Below the pieces are notes generated by a model, which saw only the letters and a program-made list of their open reading frames with translations, did not search any database and was not told where the DNA came from. The position numbers were made by a program, and so were the translations under genes. DNA of 64,000 nucleotides, taken from contig JARCOQ010000003.1 in NCBI GenBank assembly GCA_029207755.1, positions 47,784,971 to 47,848,970 of the forward strand, written 5' to 3'. Positions within the stretch are counted from its first letter, which is position 1. Every line of letters begins with the position of its first letter. The DNA comes from Chamaea fasciata. Its lineage: Eukaryota; Chordata; Aves; Passeriformes; Sylviidae. Shown here one piece after another: positions 1 through 12,144 of the stretch.

Positions 1-3000
1 AAGACAGGAAAAAACCAAAACCTTCTTCCTACTGAGAGACAACTTAAAAAGGAAAGAGAGCTGGCATACATTACATGTGTATGGGAAATACTCCATCAAA
101 AGACTGTTTGGAATCAGTCAGAAGAAAGATCTCTGCCATAGTTTGAATAATTCAGGGCTAGGCCTTTTTTCTTTGGTAATTTCTTTTTTTCCTTGTCTAA
201 AATCATATAAGATAGCTTCTTTATGACAGAACCTGCAGAAAATACTCATTTGCTACATGAACACAAGTGAAAGTGTAGGTACAGATGAAACTGTGATTTT
301 TTACACTGGAGCTAAGATGTCTCAAAAATAAGCCTCCTCAAGAATGTTGCCTGTAAAAATGAACATTTTTATCCATGAGATTATTATTTGGATGCATCTA
401 ACAAATTGTCATGATTTTCATTAAATGAAAAATCAATTGAGGTAAAAAGAGAGCCTGTGACTTTCTCTAGGGGATCAGGCATCGTTCCTCACTCAGAAGT
501 GATGCTGGTTTTGCACTGCAGAGCATTCTCAATTCTCACATCAGAGCAACAAACATGAGTTCTAATAAAGCAGCCACAGAAGCCCAGCTTCAGTTTACAG
601 AAGTCTGACATTATTCTTCTGCCCAACCAACTATCTTCCATGCTCTGTTTAACGAGATTAGGGAATATTAGCAAATATTCAACATTTGACTGCTGTGAAA
701 ATGTGTGAGAAAAAATTAAAAGTCGATTGAAACAGTCTGTGTACGTGGAGGATTTTCAAATATGGTTCAGTGCAGAAGGCTTGATTAGCTATATATAATT
801 GCAATCACTAATTCTCTTCTTTAGGGTCATATGCCTGCTCAGATGCCCAGGAAATTTCACCTACAAAGAAAATGGGCTCTGTGTGTTCCACAACTCTTTC
901 CCTAACCCAATGCTGAAAAGCCTTCTTAAACACTGTTTCTGACCATAGCTCATACAAGGAGTTTCCTGTTTGGAATTATTTGTCTTTATTTAATATTTAT
1001 TGCTTTCCAGGATTTTTCTTATTCTATTTTAAAATGGTTTACAGTATAAAAGTACTTGTAGAGCATGTGTAAAATTTGCATTTAAAGAAAGAGTATGCCA
1101 AAAGACTTTCTAGAAATCTGAAACAATTCAAACTCCTGATAGCTATTTACTTATTGGAACAAAAATACATAGCTCCAAATTAATTTATTTCATGTATCAC
1201 AGGTACCTTATACTGCAAGATCTCTCTATTTCTACTCTTCATCTCCCTGTCTTTAACACCGTTGTAAGGAGATTGTATCCATATCTGGACTTTATTTTTT
1301 TGGCTCAGTCTCTGACAACTGGATTACTTACTGTAGTCTATTGAAAACCATGAGACATTATTTTCCTCTGGCAAGTCATATACATTACAATAAAAAACTT
1401 TCTTAGTGAGAACCTTGGTAAAAACTCATCTGGAATTAATTGGTCTCCATATAGACACCAATATAAGACAAAAGAGGTGATACACTTTATCATAAAGGAA
1501 AGATCAGAATTGCTAATGGCATTTACTGCTATGCAAAAATAAGGGGTTAGACACAAGTTAATTGCATCTGATGTTTCATCTATTTCATTATATAAACTCA
1601 TGTACTTTGCCTTAGAAGAGCACCACTATAGAAGATGATATTATCTTTCCTTTGATGCATCACCAGAAATTGAAAATGGCTTTTAAAGAGTCTGTTGAGA
1701 AACCAACATTTTCCACAATTTTTTTTCATCCTTTATTTCCCCAAAATGGATTTTCTTATTGATTTTGGAGCTATCATACATTTTAGTTCACAGTAGCCTA
1801 TCACACTGAAACATTGCTGGGTATATCTATCTCTTTTGCTCTCTGCTATTTAGATTTTGGATTATAGTCATTCATCTCCCAGTGTGAAAGCCTGCATCAT
1901 TTTCTATCTGTGCAACCTATTAATAATATTTAGCTATACTTTCACATCAACTGTTTTTCTTACCAGTCAATCTTAATTAAAAAAAAAAAATCTAAGAGGA
2001 GCATATTTATTTGATTCCTATTTTCCCATTTTACTTGTGCAGCAGTATCCAAAATTACTGCTGATCCATCAAAATACAGCTAATAGAAAAAAAAGTTCGT
2101 ACAACATTTTTAGTCTCAATACATTTTTCTCTTAAGAGTGGTCATCATTCAGACTAGTTTCATTTAAGAGTTAGTCATGAGACAAGTAGATTTTTCTTAT
2201 TTAACTGCACCCATGTTTTAAGAATCTGTGTTAATTTGCACAGAAAATGTAGTTCTTGGAGCACGAACAACCTGACCTGAGAGCTACTGCCTGTGAATCA
2301 GAAGGAAGGATTTACCTTAGAACGAACTAATCCTGATGCAGAGCACTTCTAAAATGCTGAAACCAAGTTGCACATTCTTCTCTCTGCCTGGATTTGAGAT
2401 TACAACCTGATACCACATCCAGGTTTGCATTTCTAGAAGTTGGACACTGCAGTCAGCCATACTTCTTATTCTCTTCATCTTCTGTGGAAAAGCCACTGGG
2501 AGAAGAGAATGCAACAGCATCCTAGTTACCCTAGCTGTATGTAACAAATGCAGCATCTTCGAACAAGGACTCTACTCAGCAAAAAAGGCCTAGGAGCAGG
2601 AGTCTGTATTGAGAGTGAATCCAAGCTGTGATGTCATGCAAGCATCCTAATCATGTGTAACAAGATGTAGCGGAGAGAAAAATAATTAAAATTAGTTAAC
2701 AAAAAATTGGATGGTATGATCTTGATTTTCATGTATTTTGCAAATATTAATACACGTTCATAATTCATTTACAATGGTCTAAGTATTAGCATCTAAATTT
2801 ATACAAACATTCATGTTTAAGGATAGAGTTTTTTATTCATTCTTTAATCCCTGCAGCTATGGTTAGATAGGAAATCAACATATCCAACACCAAGGTAGGG
2901 GAATCAAAAGCAGGAGGCAGGGCAGGAGTGCTCAAAGCATCTTTAAGATCAACATCAACAACCAGCTTTAGTCAGAGTCCTTAGTGAGCAGGGAGAGTGG

Positions 3001-3280
3001 GAGAATGACTAAATTCCTGTCTTTTTGAAAAACCAGCAACATTTTTCCTAAGGGAGCTCTTTAGTTTATTTAACAGTTCTTAGATTTTGTTATATTGATC
3101 TTAGCTTTTGTCCAGTTTCTTCGCACAGTGGTGGCTGCACACAAGCAATAGTTAGAAGCTTCCACTCCCTGAATCTCTCACTACTGTGATGAGGTTCTTC
3201 AAGGGGAGGCATAAAAGATAGCCCCCATTATGCAGCAGTGTCACTCCCACTGGGTTTGTGAGAGGCATAATTCTACTCTT
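1..3280. other. AT-rich non-coding stretch, no gene seen
   Basis: The longest open frame here is under 90 codons, is not bounded by convincing splice sites and resembles no protein I know. The stretch is AT-rich with almost no CpG. Apart from a 12-base A run near 1979-1990 I see no repeats, tRNA-like boxes or transposon ends. It is most simply intergenic or intronic DNA. Confidence 0.6.
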
Positions 3281-3376
3281 TCACAAAAAAAAAAAAAATA
3301 ACAAAAAAAAACCCAACAAACAAAAAAACACCCAAAAAACCCCCCCAAAAAACCAAAAAACAACCCAATAAAACAC
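3281..3376. repeat. A/C-rich low-complexity tract
   Basis: After a short pyrimidine lead the + strand is almost entirely A and C: a 14-base A run, then irregular blocks of AAAAA with CCC, including a C7 run near 3340-3346. It is not a clean tandem repeat but a degenerate mix of A-runs and C-runs. It is one of several such tracts in the window, most with A/C on the same strand. Absence of T removes stop codons, so open frames across it mean nothing. Confidence 0.85.
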
Positions 3377-6300
3377 ATTTCATACGCCAAGAGGAGACCA
3401 TCTCCCTACCAGCTATCTTTACTAGAAGGGCCCTTGAACACCCTTGAGTTCATTTATGCAGCTGATATTGGCAAGGCTTGTTTTTTCCCCTTACTGGTGA
3501 TTGTTGCTATTTTAGGGGAAATGCTGTTTGAAACAAAAGCACCTGTAATCACTGACACTTCATAAAGTGTCCTCAGGCACAAAAGCAGCCAAACAATGGA
3601 TGCCTCCTCATACATTTGCATATATTTCATTTATTTATTCAGAGGAAGCTATTAGACATACAGAATGGCTGAGAATGCTGATATCTAAAGACAATTGCAT
3701 GTTATATTTAAATTAGCCTTTCCCCCCACCCCACCAATACTGCTTAGAATGGTGTTTTTAATATATCAAAGATAGAAATTTCCACACAACTGAACTGTTG
3801 TGAACTGAGATTATAGAAGCATATCCTACAAATAACAGCTCAGGTTGGTAGATGTCAAGACATAGTCCCTAATGAATTAATATTTCCAATGATTGTAGAT
3901 TGTACGTAGTATGTGCAACCCCAGACCACAGGTGATACCCTGAAATCTTAAATTTCTCTCAGTAAATTAACAAATTTTCTTTTAAAATTATAGCAGCATT
4001 TGGGGTTTTTTTACTTTCCTAAGGAACAACACATTTGTACACTCTTAGTGACCTTCTGCCTCTGGAATTTGTCCAGTTAACATAATATCACTGTCCAGGA
4101 AAGGAAACTATAACTGGTCACAGGTTTTCTAAAAACAAGTGTTCCTAAATTCTGCTCTTCCCCAAATAATACATCAAACACCTGCAAAAGGTAGCAACAC
4201 ACAAAATAAGACTACCAAATTAATTGTTGAGTTAAATACTGTCTTGTTACTAAAAGTTGGGAAAAAGTTTTATTTAGTAAACTTTGGCTAACCTAATATT
4301 ATTATTTTAATACTAAGATGAACTTCTGAAATCACAATCATCAGAACTACTGTAAAATTAAATAAAATAGTGAAGGGGGAAATAGAGCTTTAAATAGTCT
4401 TATATAGCAAAGAGGCTTTCTTAAAAGAAGACTCTAATTGCAAATATGTAAAATATTAATCAACTCCTAGTAAAATAAACCAGAAAATTGTTGCAAGCTT
4501 GTAGCTCTCATACAGCCTATAAAACCATTACTGTTTTGTAGTTGTAATTAATTTTCCCAAACCAAATATATTCAGGAACAGTTACCATTCATTTTGCCCT
4601 CCTGCTACTACCACCCTTTATCTGAAACAATTATTTCACTTTCTTCTCTGGTTCCTGCTCCCAAAGCAGTCACACTCCTCAGCATTAATTGGACCGCATT
4701 TAACAAGCCAAACTCTCTGTACCCTGTACATGGTAGGCTTTCCATTTTTAAATCACCCTAGCTCCACCTGAAAACAGTTCAAATTCTTTTTCCGTGATCA
4801 TGGCTAAACAAGACTGTCAGGTGAGGTCCTTCCACCATGCTGCAAATGACGAATGCTCACCCATGTCTACCCAAATGCAGTTTCTGAGTGGCCAACACCA
4901 CAGCCTTTTTTATGGACTCAGCATACTGATACCTCTGATACATGGGGTTCTAGTGGGTTTGGTTTTTTTCTTGTTAATTTGTCATTGAAGAGAACAGCTC
5001 AGTGCAGAAACTGGTATACTGTAAGGCTAAAAAACCTCCAAGTCCCAGAACTTCTCTATCTTTAAAGCCACATACACAACACACAGCATCAGAGTGTAAG
5101 GCTGGGCATATATTATATCTCCTTGGTCCAAGGATACATGTTGATGACAACAGTGACAGCAATTACCATCATTGTTACTATTAGTATTATTACTGCTAGT
5201 GTGTGGGATTTTTTCAGTTCAACATACCCATCCAAAAAAAAAAAAAAAAAAAACCAACCCCGTGTTGTAGCCCACCACTGTAGCACTTTCATGCTACAAA
5301 ATGGAGTTTATTTGCAATGTGCAGCACAAGGATGCCATATGAAAGCATATGGACTGTTTGAAAGTGCAAGGCCTGTGGGAGTTAATTGCTACCAGCACTG
5401 TCCAAACTGGCAGCCAAGAATGGTATTTGGAGCTCTCTGTTCCCTAAGCCACACCTGACCATTGTCTTGAAGAGAGCACCAAAGCTCATAAGGAAGCATG
5501 CTATAAATTAGAGACCAAGCTAAAAATCAAGCAGTACAATCTATGCAAGTATTTAGCAGTCTACAAGTAATCCAAAGGAACGATCCTGCACTTTCTAAAA
5601 CTGAATTTCATTAAATTTCTGTAATTATAATCTTCAAGTTCATCTGACTTTTCCCATCCTACTATCTCAATCCTCTTCCTCTGTTGGCAGTCCCTCCTAA
5701 ATCTGTGTAAACTGAAAAAACAGAGCACTTAAACTTACTAGAATTTAATGAAAAATACTAATTACTCTATTTACTTCTTAATCTTTAGGGAATCCCACTT
5801 CTCTTTCACCCTCAAACCAATATTTTGTTTTTCAGTGCAATCCACTATCACATCCTGTTAGCCAGTTCTTACATTTCCTAACATTCCATATACTAAGCTT
5901 TATCTTCCCTGGTGTAGTAAGTAGTTTTTGTCATTCCTCACTACAAATAACTTGTTTCACTTCAATATTATTCCTGTCATTACAGATTCCCTCAAAATTA
6001 TTAATTCCAAACTGAAAAACTTATTTGCAAGTGTTCTCTGAAATCGGGGATATAACCTTTGTAGTTCTCCAGAACTGAACACACTAAGCTCTGGAAAATC
6101 AGATGCTGTAATTCCCATCCTCATACAATCCATAACTCCTTGTGCTTCTGATCAGTGCTGCCTTATAGAGTAGAAAATTCAGTTTTTCATTACTCCTTTA
6201 TTCACACATTTGAAAAACTTAATGGTAAAGTTTTCTAAGGATTTAAAAGTAGTGTAAAGTGTAAATCAGTCTTTTACAGTACTACAACTTTTATTACACT

Positions 6301-9086
6301 TTCATGGCAGTCTCTTTTGTGTTGTCTTAATACTCCTCAATTAGTTATTTAAACTTCTGCTTCAGTTCAGAACCTCATAACAATAGTAATGTAGGCTGAC
6401 AGCAATAAACACATGAAACTTTTTGTGCTTTTCAAATTCTGACCCTAGTGATGAGTTTCTGATGAATCCAACTCGTATTGTGAAGTCAATCACTTGGATG
6501 ATTACAGATTAGTTTTTCTAAAATAAACATTCTACTTCAGAACTAACTTCTCAGCTAGTCTCCCTAGCCAATTCCAAGAGCTCCTGAATTTGACATATCT
6601 CTAAGACAAGAAATTGAAGAAATATAAGGTGAAATACAGCCTCTATCAGGGGAGAAAGCAGAGAAGGTCATGTACTGACAAGGGATTTTACCCTTTTGCA
6701 TTTTCAAGCTTGCTGAAGGACCATTGGCTGAAATGAAGCGGTGAGCTCCTGATTCATTCCAGCATGTACTCCACTTTCTGGCAGTTCAGGCAGATTATTT
6801 TTTTAATTATTTGCTTTGTGGAAAAAACCAAACATATTTGCTCCCTTTTCCCTATGAAAGGAATAATTTTAACTGCGGCACATCTCCAAGAAGCACTCCT
6901 TTCCTCCAGTGAATCTCAAACTGGGACACCAGATTCAGTGAAACTTTCTTCCTATCCTAAACTTGTTTGTGCCAGACACATTTGGAAACTATTCAAACAT
7001 GACTTTAAAGAGTTTTGTTCCTCTAGTTACACGGTAGTGCTTTGGATGGTTTTGGCTTTTTTCCTAAAAGGAAAAGGTTTGCACTTTTTTCATTCACTGA
7101 AACTATAAAATACCTTTAAGAACATATTTTCCCTTTTTACCTCTTGCTCTGTTAAAAGACACAGTATAACAAAAAGCATATCACAAAAAGTATTCCACCA
7201 AATAATGAAACCTCTGAGCTCACTGTCCTCTCAACAGCTGAAAGAAAATAAGAGGAGCTAGAGACTATTTATGATAACAAAGCTCTATCTCTGTGCAGTT
7301 TAAGAGGCAGTTTATTCATTATTTATCCACTCTTCCATTCATTCTAGCATCCCCTTTGACTGTAATAATTACATCTGCATGACTGAAAAAAAAAAAAAGT
7401 TTACTTTTTAAAGTTGTTTTTGGTCCTTTTCCTTTGCCAGAACCTCTTGACCAAGCTTCCTATGTCTCTCTGGAATTAAATGAAAGCCATACGCTGAAAA
7501 CACATAACTTGAAGACTCCTCCAATATTAGCAACCTTATGACTTGCACTGAGAGAATGACACTTAGAAGAAACAACCCAAGTCATCTACTCTTCAGAAGC
7601 ACTGCACGACTCCTGATCTACCACTACTGTGTAGAAGCACAGAAGAATTGGTTCTGGAGCCAAACCTACCAAGTAATCAGATGGATGTTCCTTCCTCTCT
7701 CCCAGAGACAGCTAATTGCAGAATTCTTGTGAAGAAGTAGAAAAAAATATATTCCCACATTTACATTTAGAGAGGCAAAAAACAGAGTCTATTTATGGTC
7801 TGTCTCAAAATATTCACATACACAGGAATATGCACTGCACCTCACCAAATTTAGTTTCTGACATCAGATGCAAAGCAATATGTGTGAGCATGCAGTTTGC
7901 ACTGGAGGAATGCTTTAATAGAAAAAGAGAACCAGAGAATCCTTCAATATACTCTATCTCAGCAATGCAGTCCAATAGCACTATGATTTCTGAGAAATAG
8001 CACTACATTCTCTCAGAAAAATAACTAATCATTTTATACCAGAAAGCTCTGGCCAGACAGAAATCCCTCATTCTCAGTATGGATTCAACCATAAACAAAC
8101 TCCTAAAAGGAAGCTGTACAAGAGAGAGATTCAGGGGGAAAAAAAAAATTCTTTTCCTACTTCAACAAAACAGCTATTTAGGTCTTCTCTAGATCATAAA
8201 ATTAAATTCCATTAAAGAAAACCCATATAATTCTATAGAATATGAGAGGTAAACTCCTATCAGGTGTATAAACACTTATTCTTTTTAAGTACTGTTTCCT
8301 AAATAGTGAAAATTCACTCCACTTTTACTGGAACTGTTGGTAATGCTGGTGAAAATCTCAGAAGTTTTAACATCTGCATGTATTTTTAAAGAATGTTAAC
8401 AGCTCCCCTATTATGGTAACTCCAACAAGCAAAGTATTTTTAAAAAGCAAACTGGTTTTGTTGCAGGTTTATTATTATTTTTTCCAAAAGATATGACTAG
8501 AGAAAATTCTAGAAAAGACAGAGAGCCTTTTTATATAGGCTGCATGTAAATGAATTATTCATATAAGTAACTGGTCATGACCACCTATAATTCTTCTTCT
8601 GTGGGTCTCTGTATCTTAGCTACACTTTCAAAGTTACTGAGGATGGAGTCAGGTTCAGTTCCCCAGTAGGAGACCAAAATCTCATATTTTTAGTGTGTTT
8701 CATCACAAATTATTTTTGCCTGAATGCCCTTCTCTAAAATCTCACTAAAGCTTTTCACAGGCAAAATTATTTTACCATTTATAGTTTCCCTTCTTTTAAT
8801 TAATAACCTAGGCTATAATTGCAATATAACATTTCAGAGAGTGCAATTACTGTTTAATAAACCATGCGGGGCATTTCAAGGCAAAGTGCCCTAGGTTTTT
8901 AAGTACTCTATTATTTGCATACTCTTTGACATGCTTTGTGGTTTAGTCTGATGTGGCTTTTCTAATTAGTAATAAACAGAAGTTAATCATTCAGGAGGCA
9001 AAGGGAAAGGCACAGTCAGAAAAAAAACCCCCAACCTATTTTGTAGTTATACATTCATTCCATGCAATAATTTAGACACATTTAAT
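3377..9086. other. AT-rich non-coding stretch, no gene seen
   Basis: Open frames reach 111-114 codons (5123-5458 and 6764-7108, both +). One is a lysine run encoded by poly(A), and neither has protein-like composition or splice context I trust. Pyrimidine-rich sequence at about 5640-5930 looks like degraded low-complexity DNA. A good donor-like site (CAG before GTGAGG) occurs at 4820/4821 after an ATG-containing run, but no acceptor pairs with it. An A13 run sits at 7386-7398. Nothing else is supported. Confidence 0.55.
5234..5253. repeat. A20 homopolymer
   Basis: Twenty uninterrupted A residues, followed by a short C-rich stretch. It could be a worn retroposon tail or simple slippage. I find no transposon body directly upstream that would make it a tail. 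Confidence 0.9.
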
Positions 9087-9170
9087 CCTTTTTTTTTTTT
9101 TTCCTTTCTTTTTTCCACATGGACTGACAAAAGAGAGTGACACCAACATGGGGTGGGGGTGGGGGGGGGG
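9087..9170. repeat. Pyrimidine run followed by G-run
   Basis: Bases 9087-9116 are all C or T with a T14 core. About 30 bases later, 9150-9170 reads G4-T-G5-T-G10 on the + strand. The G block has enough G-runs to fold as a G-quadruplex, and the pair of strand-asymmetric runs could form other non-B structures. No gene start is visible nearby, so a promoter role is not supported. Confidence 0.8.
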
Positions 9171-10706
9171 AACCCCAAACAATAATACAGAAACTTTAGG
9201 ACAGAAAAATATTCTGTTACTATTTCCTCAGGAGTCTATCACCTCTGTCCACATTTGGTTTTCTGGGCAGTACCTTGCAGAGTTCTTCCATAGAGAACAA
9301 TAAACACAGTTAGTTAACCAGATGATTCAGAAAAGAAGAATTTGATAAGGATATCACTCAAGTTGTAAATGGACTCTGCATGACTCATTTGTCACTTAAG
9401 AAAATCTATGGTATCATTCCATTACTCATTCTCTAATATTTTGTGACTATCTCCAGTGGGAATAATTACTTGGGAAAAAAGTACAATCAAATTATCTAGG
9501 AACAAGGTCAGATACATATCTGTATGTATGTATAGGTCCATACAATTGAAAGACTTTATTAAATAAAGCAGGTGTTCAGCTACTGTTTTGCAGGAAGCTC
9601 AGGGAAGATAAGGAAGCTGTGAGCATGGGAAGTTGTTGGCAGACTTCATAGTACTGAGCAAAAACCAAATAAAAAAGTCATAATACTGAATAAATACTAG
9701 TTTAAACTATGTAATTTAGCCTCCATTTTTAAACTACTATTTTCCAACATAAGTCAAAATCAGAATTGTCAAGATCTTCGCGTGCTCTCTGATACATTCA
9801 GGCATCTCAATACCTTCTCATAATAACTAAGTTTGATAAGAATATCCCCTTAAAATATGACCTTTTCCTGCTTCAGACTACTTCTTGAGTCAACTATTTT
9901 ACAATAAATATTTATTGTGATGAAACATGCTGTGAATTACGGGAAAATGAAAAAACTGGACCAAGTCCCTAAGGAAAAATCACTAGGTATTTTTTCAAAA
10001 TAGAGAAAATATTCTATTTATTCTTAGAGTAATGAAAGGATAGGAAATGATGTATCAACTATTTTTGCAGTTCTCTAATTCCCCTTATAAAATCTTACCT
10101 TAAAGTATTGATTTTCCACAATTATCCCAATAAGTTGCTAATTTTTCCTACCAAATATGTGTAAATTAGCAAGCTAAGGGTTTTGAGAAGAATGCAGTGT
10201 GTCTTCCTTCTTGCTGTTGTGTATATTCCAGGTACCTTAATTATTACTTGACTACTTCATTCTATTTCTTTTTTTGGATGTTTTATAGTTTGTCATTTAA
10301 GTGTTTGCTAGAACGGGTCCCTCAAGGAATACCAATTGTTGACTCAGACCCTCAACAGCCTCACCACTAATTTAGTGAACTTAAAACAGAGAACAACAAG
10401 GTATGTTTAGTTATGTCCGGCACTACACGCATTATTCAACCTTAAGGACCTTCACAGTAATATCCCAGTCTGGAAAGAGTTTTCTTTCCCTTTTTCCCCC
10501 CTCTTCAATTTCTTACTCTCATCTAATAAAGAACTTTTCAAATGCAATGACCATAGAAAATCCCGAGAGCACCACGTGCTTGTACTGGGAGATTTTCTTT
10601 TGCTAATTTCCCATTAAACTTTTAATGAAGTATTTTTGTTCAGAAGGTGGTCAAAATAAGTTGGTACTTTTATAATGAGCAAACACACTCACACTCTCCC
10701 TCCCAG
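9171..10706. other. AT-rich non-coding stretch with acceptor-like tracts
   Basis: No credible open frame. Two pyrimidine-rich segments ending in AG (AG at about 10229-10230 and 10287-10288) resemble 3' splice sites, but the sequence after them has early stops in the frames I checked. The stretch leads into the exon candidates at 10.7 kb and, if those are real, would be an intron. Confidence 0.4.
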
Positions 10707-10741
10707 TTCTAGTAAATGAAGACTAGTTGCTGCATGTGCTC

Positions 10742-10858
10742 ATGTCCCCAGCACCTGTGGGAGCTGCTACCAAGGCAGATGGCCAAAAGGAGGATGAAAA
10801 GAAGACGGATGAAGGAAAGAAGGAACGAGACGGACAATCCAAGATAGTATTCATCTAA
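10742..10858 (+). other. Candidate coding exon, lysine/acidic 38-codon frame
   Basis: From ATG at 10742 an open frame runs to TAA at 10856-10858. It begins MSPAPVGAATKADGQKED and ends GQSKIVFI. The middle is a charged K/E/D segment encoded by purine-rich GAT-GAA-AAG codons at 10787-10830, the kind of sequence that also acts as an exonic splicing enhancer. A pyrimidine-rich acceptor-like site ends at 10706, and a weaker one at 10751 would enter the same frame. The Kozak context of the ATG is poor, so an internal or last exon is as likely as a first one. I do not recognise the protein. It could also be a chance frame over an imperfect GGATGAA-like repeat. Confidence 0.22.
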
Positions 10859-10913
10859 TTCTTCACAGTTCTATTTTCCTATTTCTTCCCTTCTGTCTCT
10901 CTGTCTGTTCCAG

Positions 10914-11000
10914 ACTGAAAATCAGTTGCTCTTTTTCAAGACATTGTACAATCTCACAAGCAAACTAAATGAAAACATTAATTTTAAGAAACTCAAAACG
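10914..11000 (+). other. Candidate 87-base internal exon
   Basis: A long pyrimidine tract (about 10871-10910) ends in CAG at 10911-10913, a strong 3' splice site. Eighty-seven bases later comes ACG before GTGAGC, a good 5' splice site at 11001. The enclosed 29 codons are open in the frame starting at the first base (TENQLLFFKTLYNLTSKLNE and onward), while the other two frames contain stops. The length is a multiple of three. Composition is AT-rich and the peptide is not recognised, so this could be a non-coding-RNA exon or a pseudo-exon. It lies on the same strand as the neighbouring candidates at 10742 and 12011. Confidence 0.2.
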
Positions 11001-12010
11001 GTGAGCAAAATGAGTGTTCATTGATAATAGCAAAAATGCTAAACAAAACATGCTTATCCCTGAAAAAATGGGCTTTCTGGTTATGCAACTCTCCCATCAT
11101 GTAGGCAATTTTTTTTTTTTTCGCAACAGTTGCAAAACATTTGGAATTTATCTTCCTCAGTTCCTGGCCACCCCTGCATTTTATCTCTGTTTCTCAACCT
11201 CTTTACTCCATTCCTGAAACCTGTTCTGATACGCATGTACACCATTACTAAAAAGCATATAATTAGAGTTAAATCAATAGCTGGATATCTGGATTCTGCA
11301 GTGGCAAGAGTCAGGCAATTCCACAGAAACAGCCCCTGAGGAATATCTTCTGCTGCTCTACAAGGTTTTAGATTTTACTTTCTGCATTTTGACTGATTAA
11401 TACAAAATGTACCTTGGCATTTTTGCTGCTTATAATGAAAAAGGTTTGCAACATTCAGCAAGATAGACTTACATTTGCCCAATATTTCTAGTACAAACAC
11501 TACCTTAAATTTTCTGAATTACTGTAGCAGAATTTTATTATTTCACACACACACCACACACACATTCTCTGTTGGTAAAAGCAGTAGCTGTTTAATGTTT
11601 TTTAATGAGAATTAAAAATCTGTTTAGTTGATTTAATCAGCTCATTGAGCATTCTCATTGTTCCTGTAATCCCTTGAATGGGGATGTCAAGGCATGTGAT
11701 AGCACACACCCGTGACAATAATCTCAGGAGGTTATCCATCGCTGCCATTTATAATAACTATTGCATTTTAGTACTAACGAGACAGCCATACTCATTACAG
11801 GGGAAATCTACTCCTCCCCATCCATAAGAGCAAGAGCAGCAACTGGCTTTGGGCAAGGAATTAGGGAGGTCTTTCGGGTATAGAACCCATTTGCAAAATG
11901 GGAGCTGGTTCTGTAGCTCTCTGGAAAGGCCCAGTCACACTCCATCACCTCTTTTCCTTCAGCATCTAGACTAAGGTGTAAATCATAATTATCTCTTAGT
12001 TTACCTTCAG
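11001..12010. other. Non-coding stretch between exon candidates
   Basis: The sequence is AT-rich with a T12-type run near 11109-11121 and a short CA repeat at 11544-11564. A minus-strand open frame of 79 codons (11808-12047) overlaps the next exon candidate. Its composition looks protein-like, but a stop lies just upstream of its ATG and I recognise no family. If the flanking candidates are real, this is an intron on the + strand. Confidence 0.35.
11544..11564. repeat. Short CA dinucleotide repeat
   Basis: About ten CA units with a single interruption (CC at 11554-11555). Short enough to be only mildly polymorphic. Confidence 0.85.
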
Positions 12011-12144
12011 AACTTCCTCCTCTTATGCCATATTCAGAAGCTGCCATGGACTCGCCACTCTACTCTGCCACTGAGTATGAGAGCTATGGGACTGACCAGG
12101 AAAAAGAGCCTTCCATATCCAGTCATGGACAGTTTTCAGGCTAA
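12011..12144 (+). other. Candidate terminal coding exon
   Basis: A pyrimidine-rich stretch ends in CAG at 12008-12010, a good 3' splice site. The frame entering two bases later stays open for 43 codons to TAA at 12142-12144. It reads LPPLMPYSEA, then MDSPLYSATEYESYGTD, then QEKEPSISSHGQFSG. The hydrophilic, Ser/Tyr/Glu-rich composition and the codon choice are like a cytoplasmic tail, and the stop inside the exon would make it the last coding exon. I cannot name a family. The reading frame one base back is also open, to about 12174, and so is the opposite strand, so this is suggestive only. Confidence 0.25.

Noticed and set aside
11808..12047. Minus-strand 79-codon frame MAASEYGIRGGSSEG...
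   Set aside because: Protein-like composition, but a stop lies just upstream of its ATG, no promoter or acceptor supports it and it overlaps the better-framed + strand candidate.
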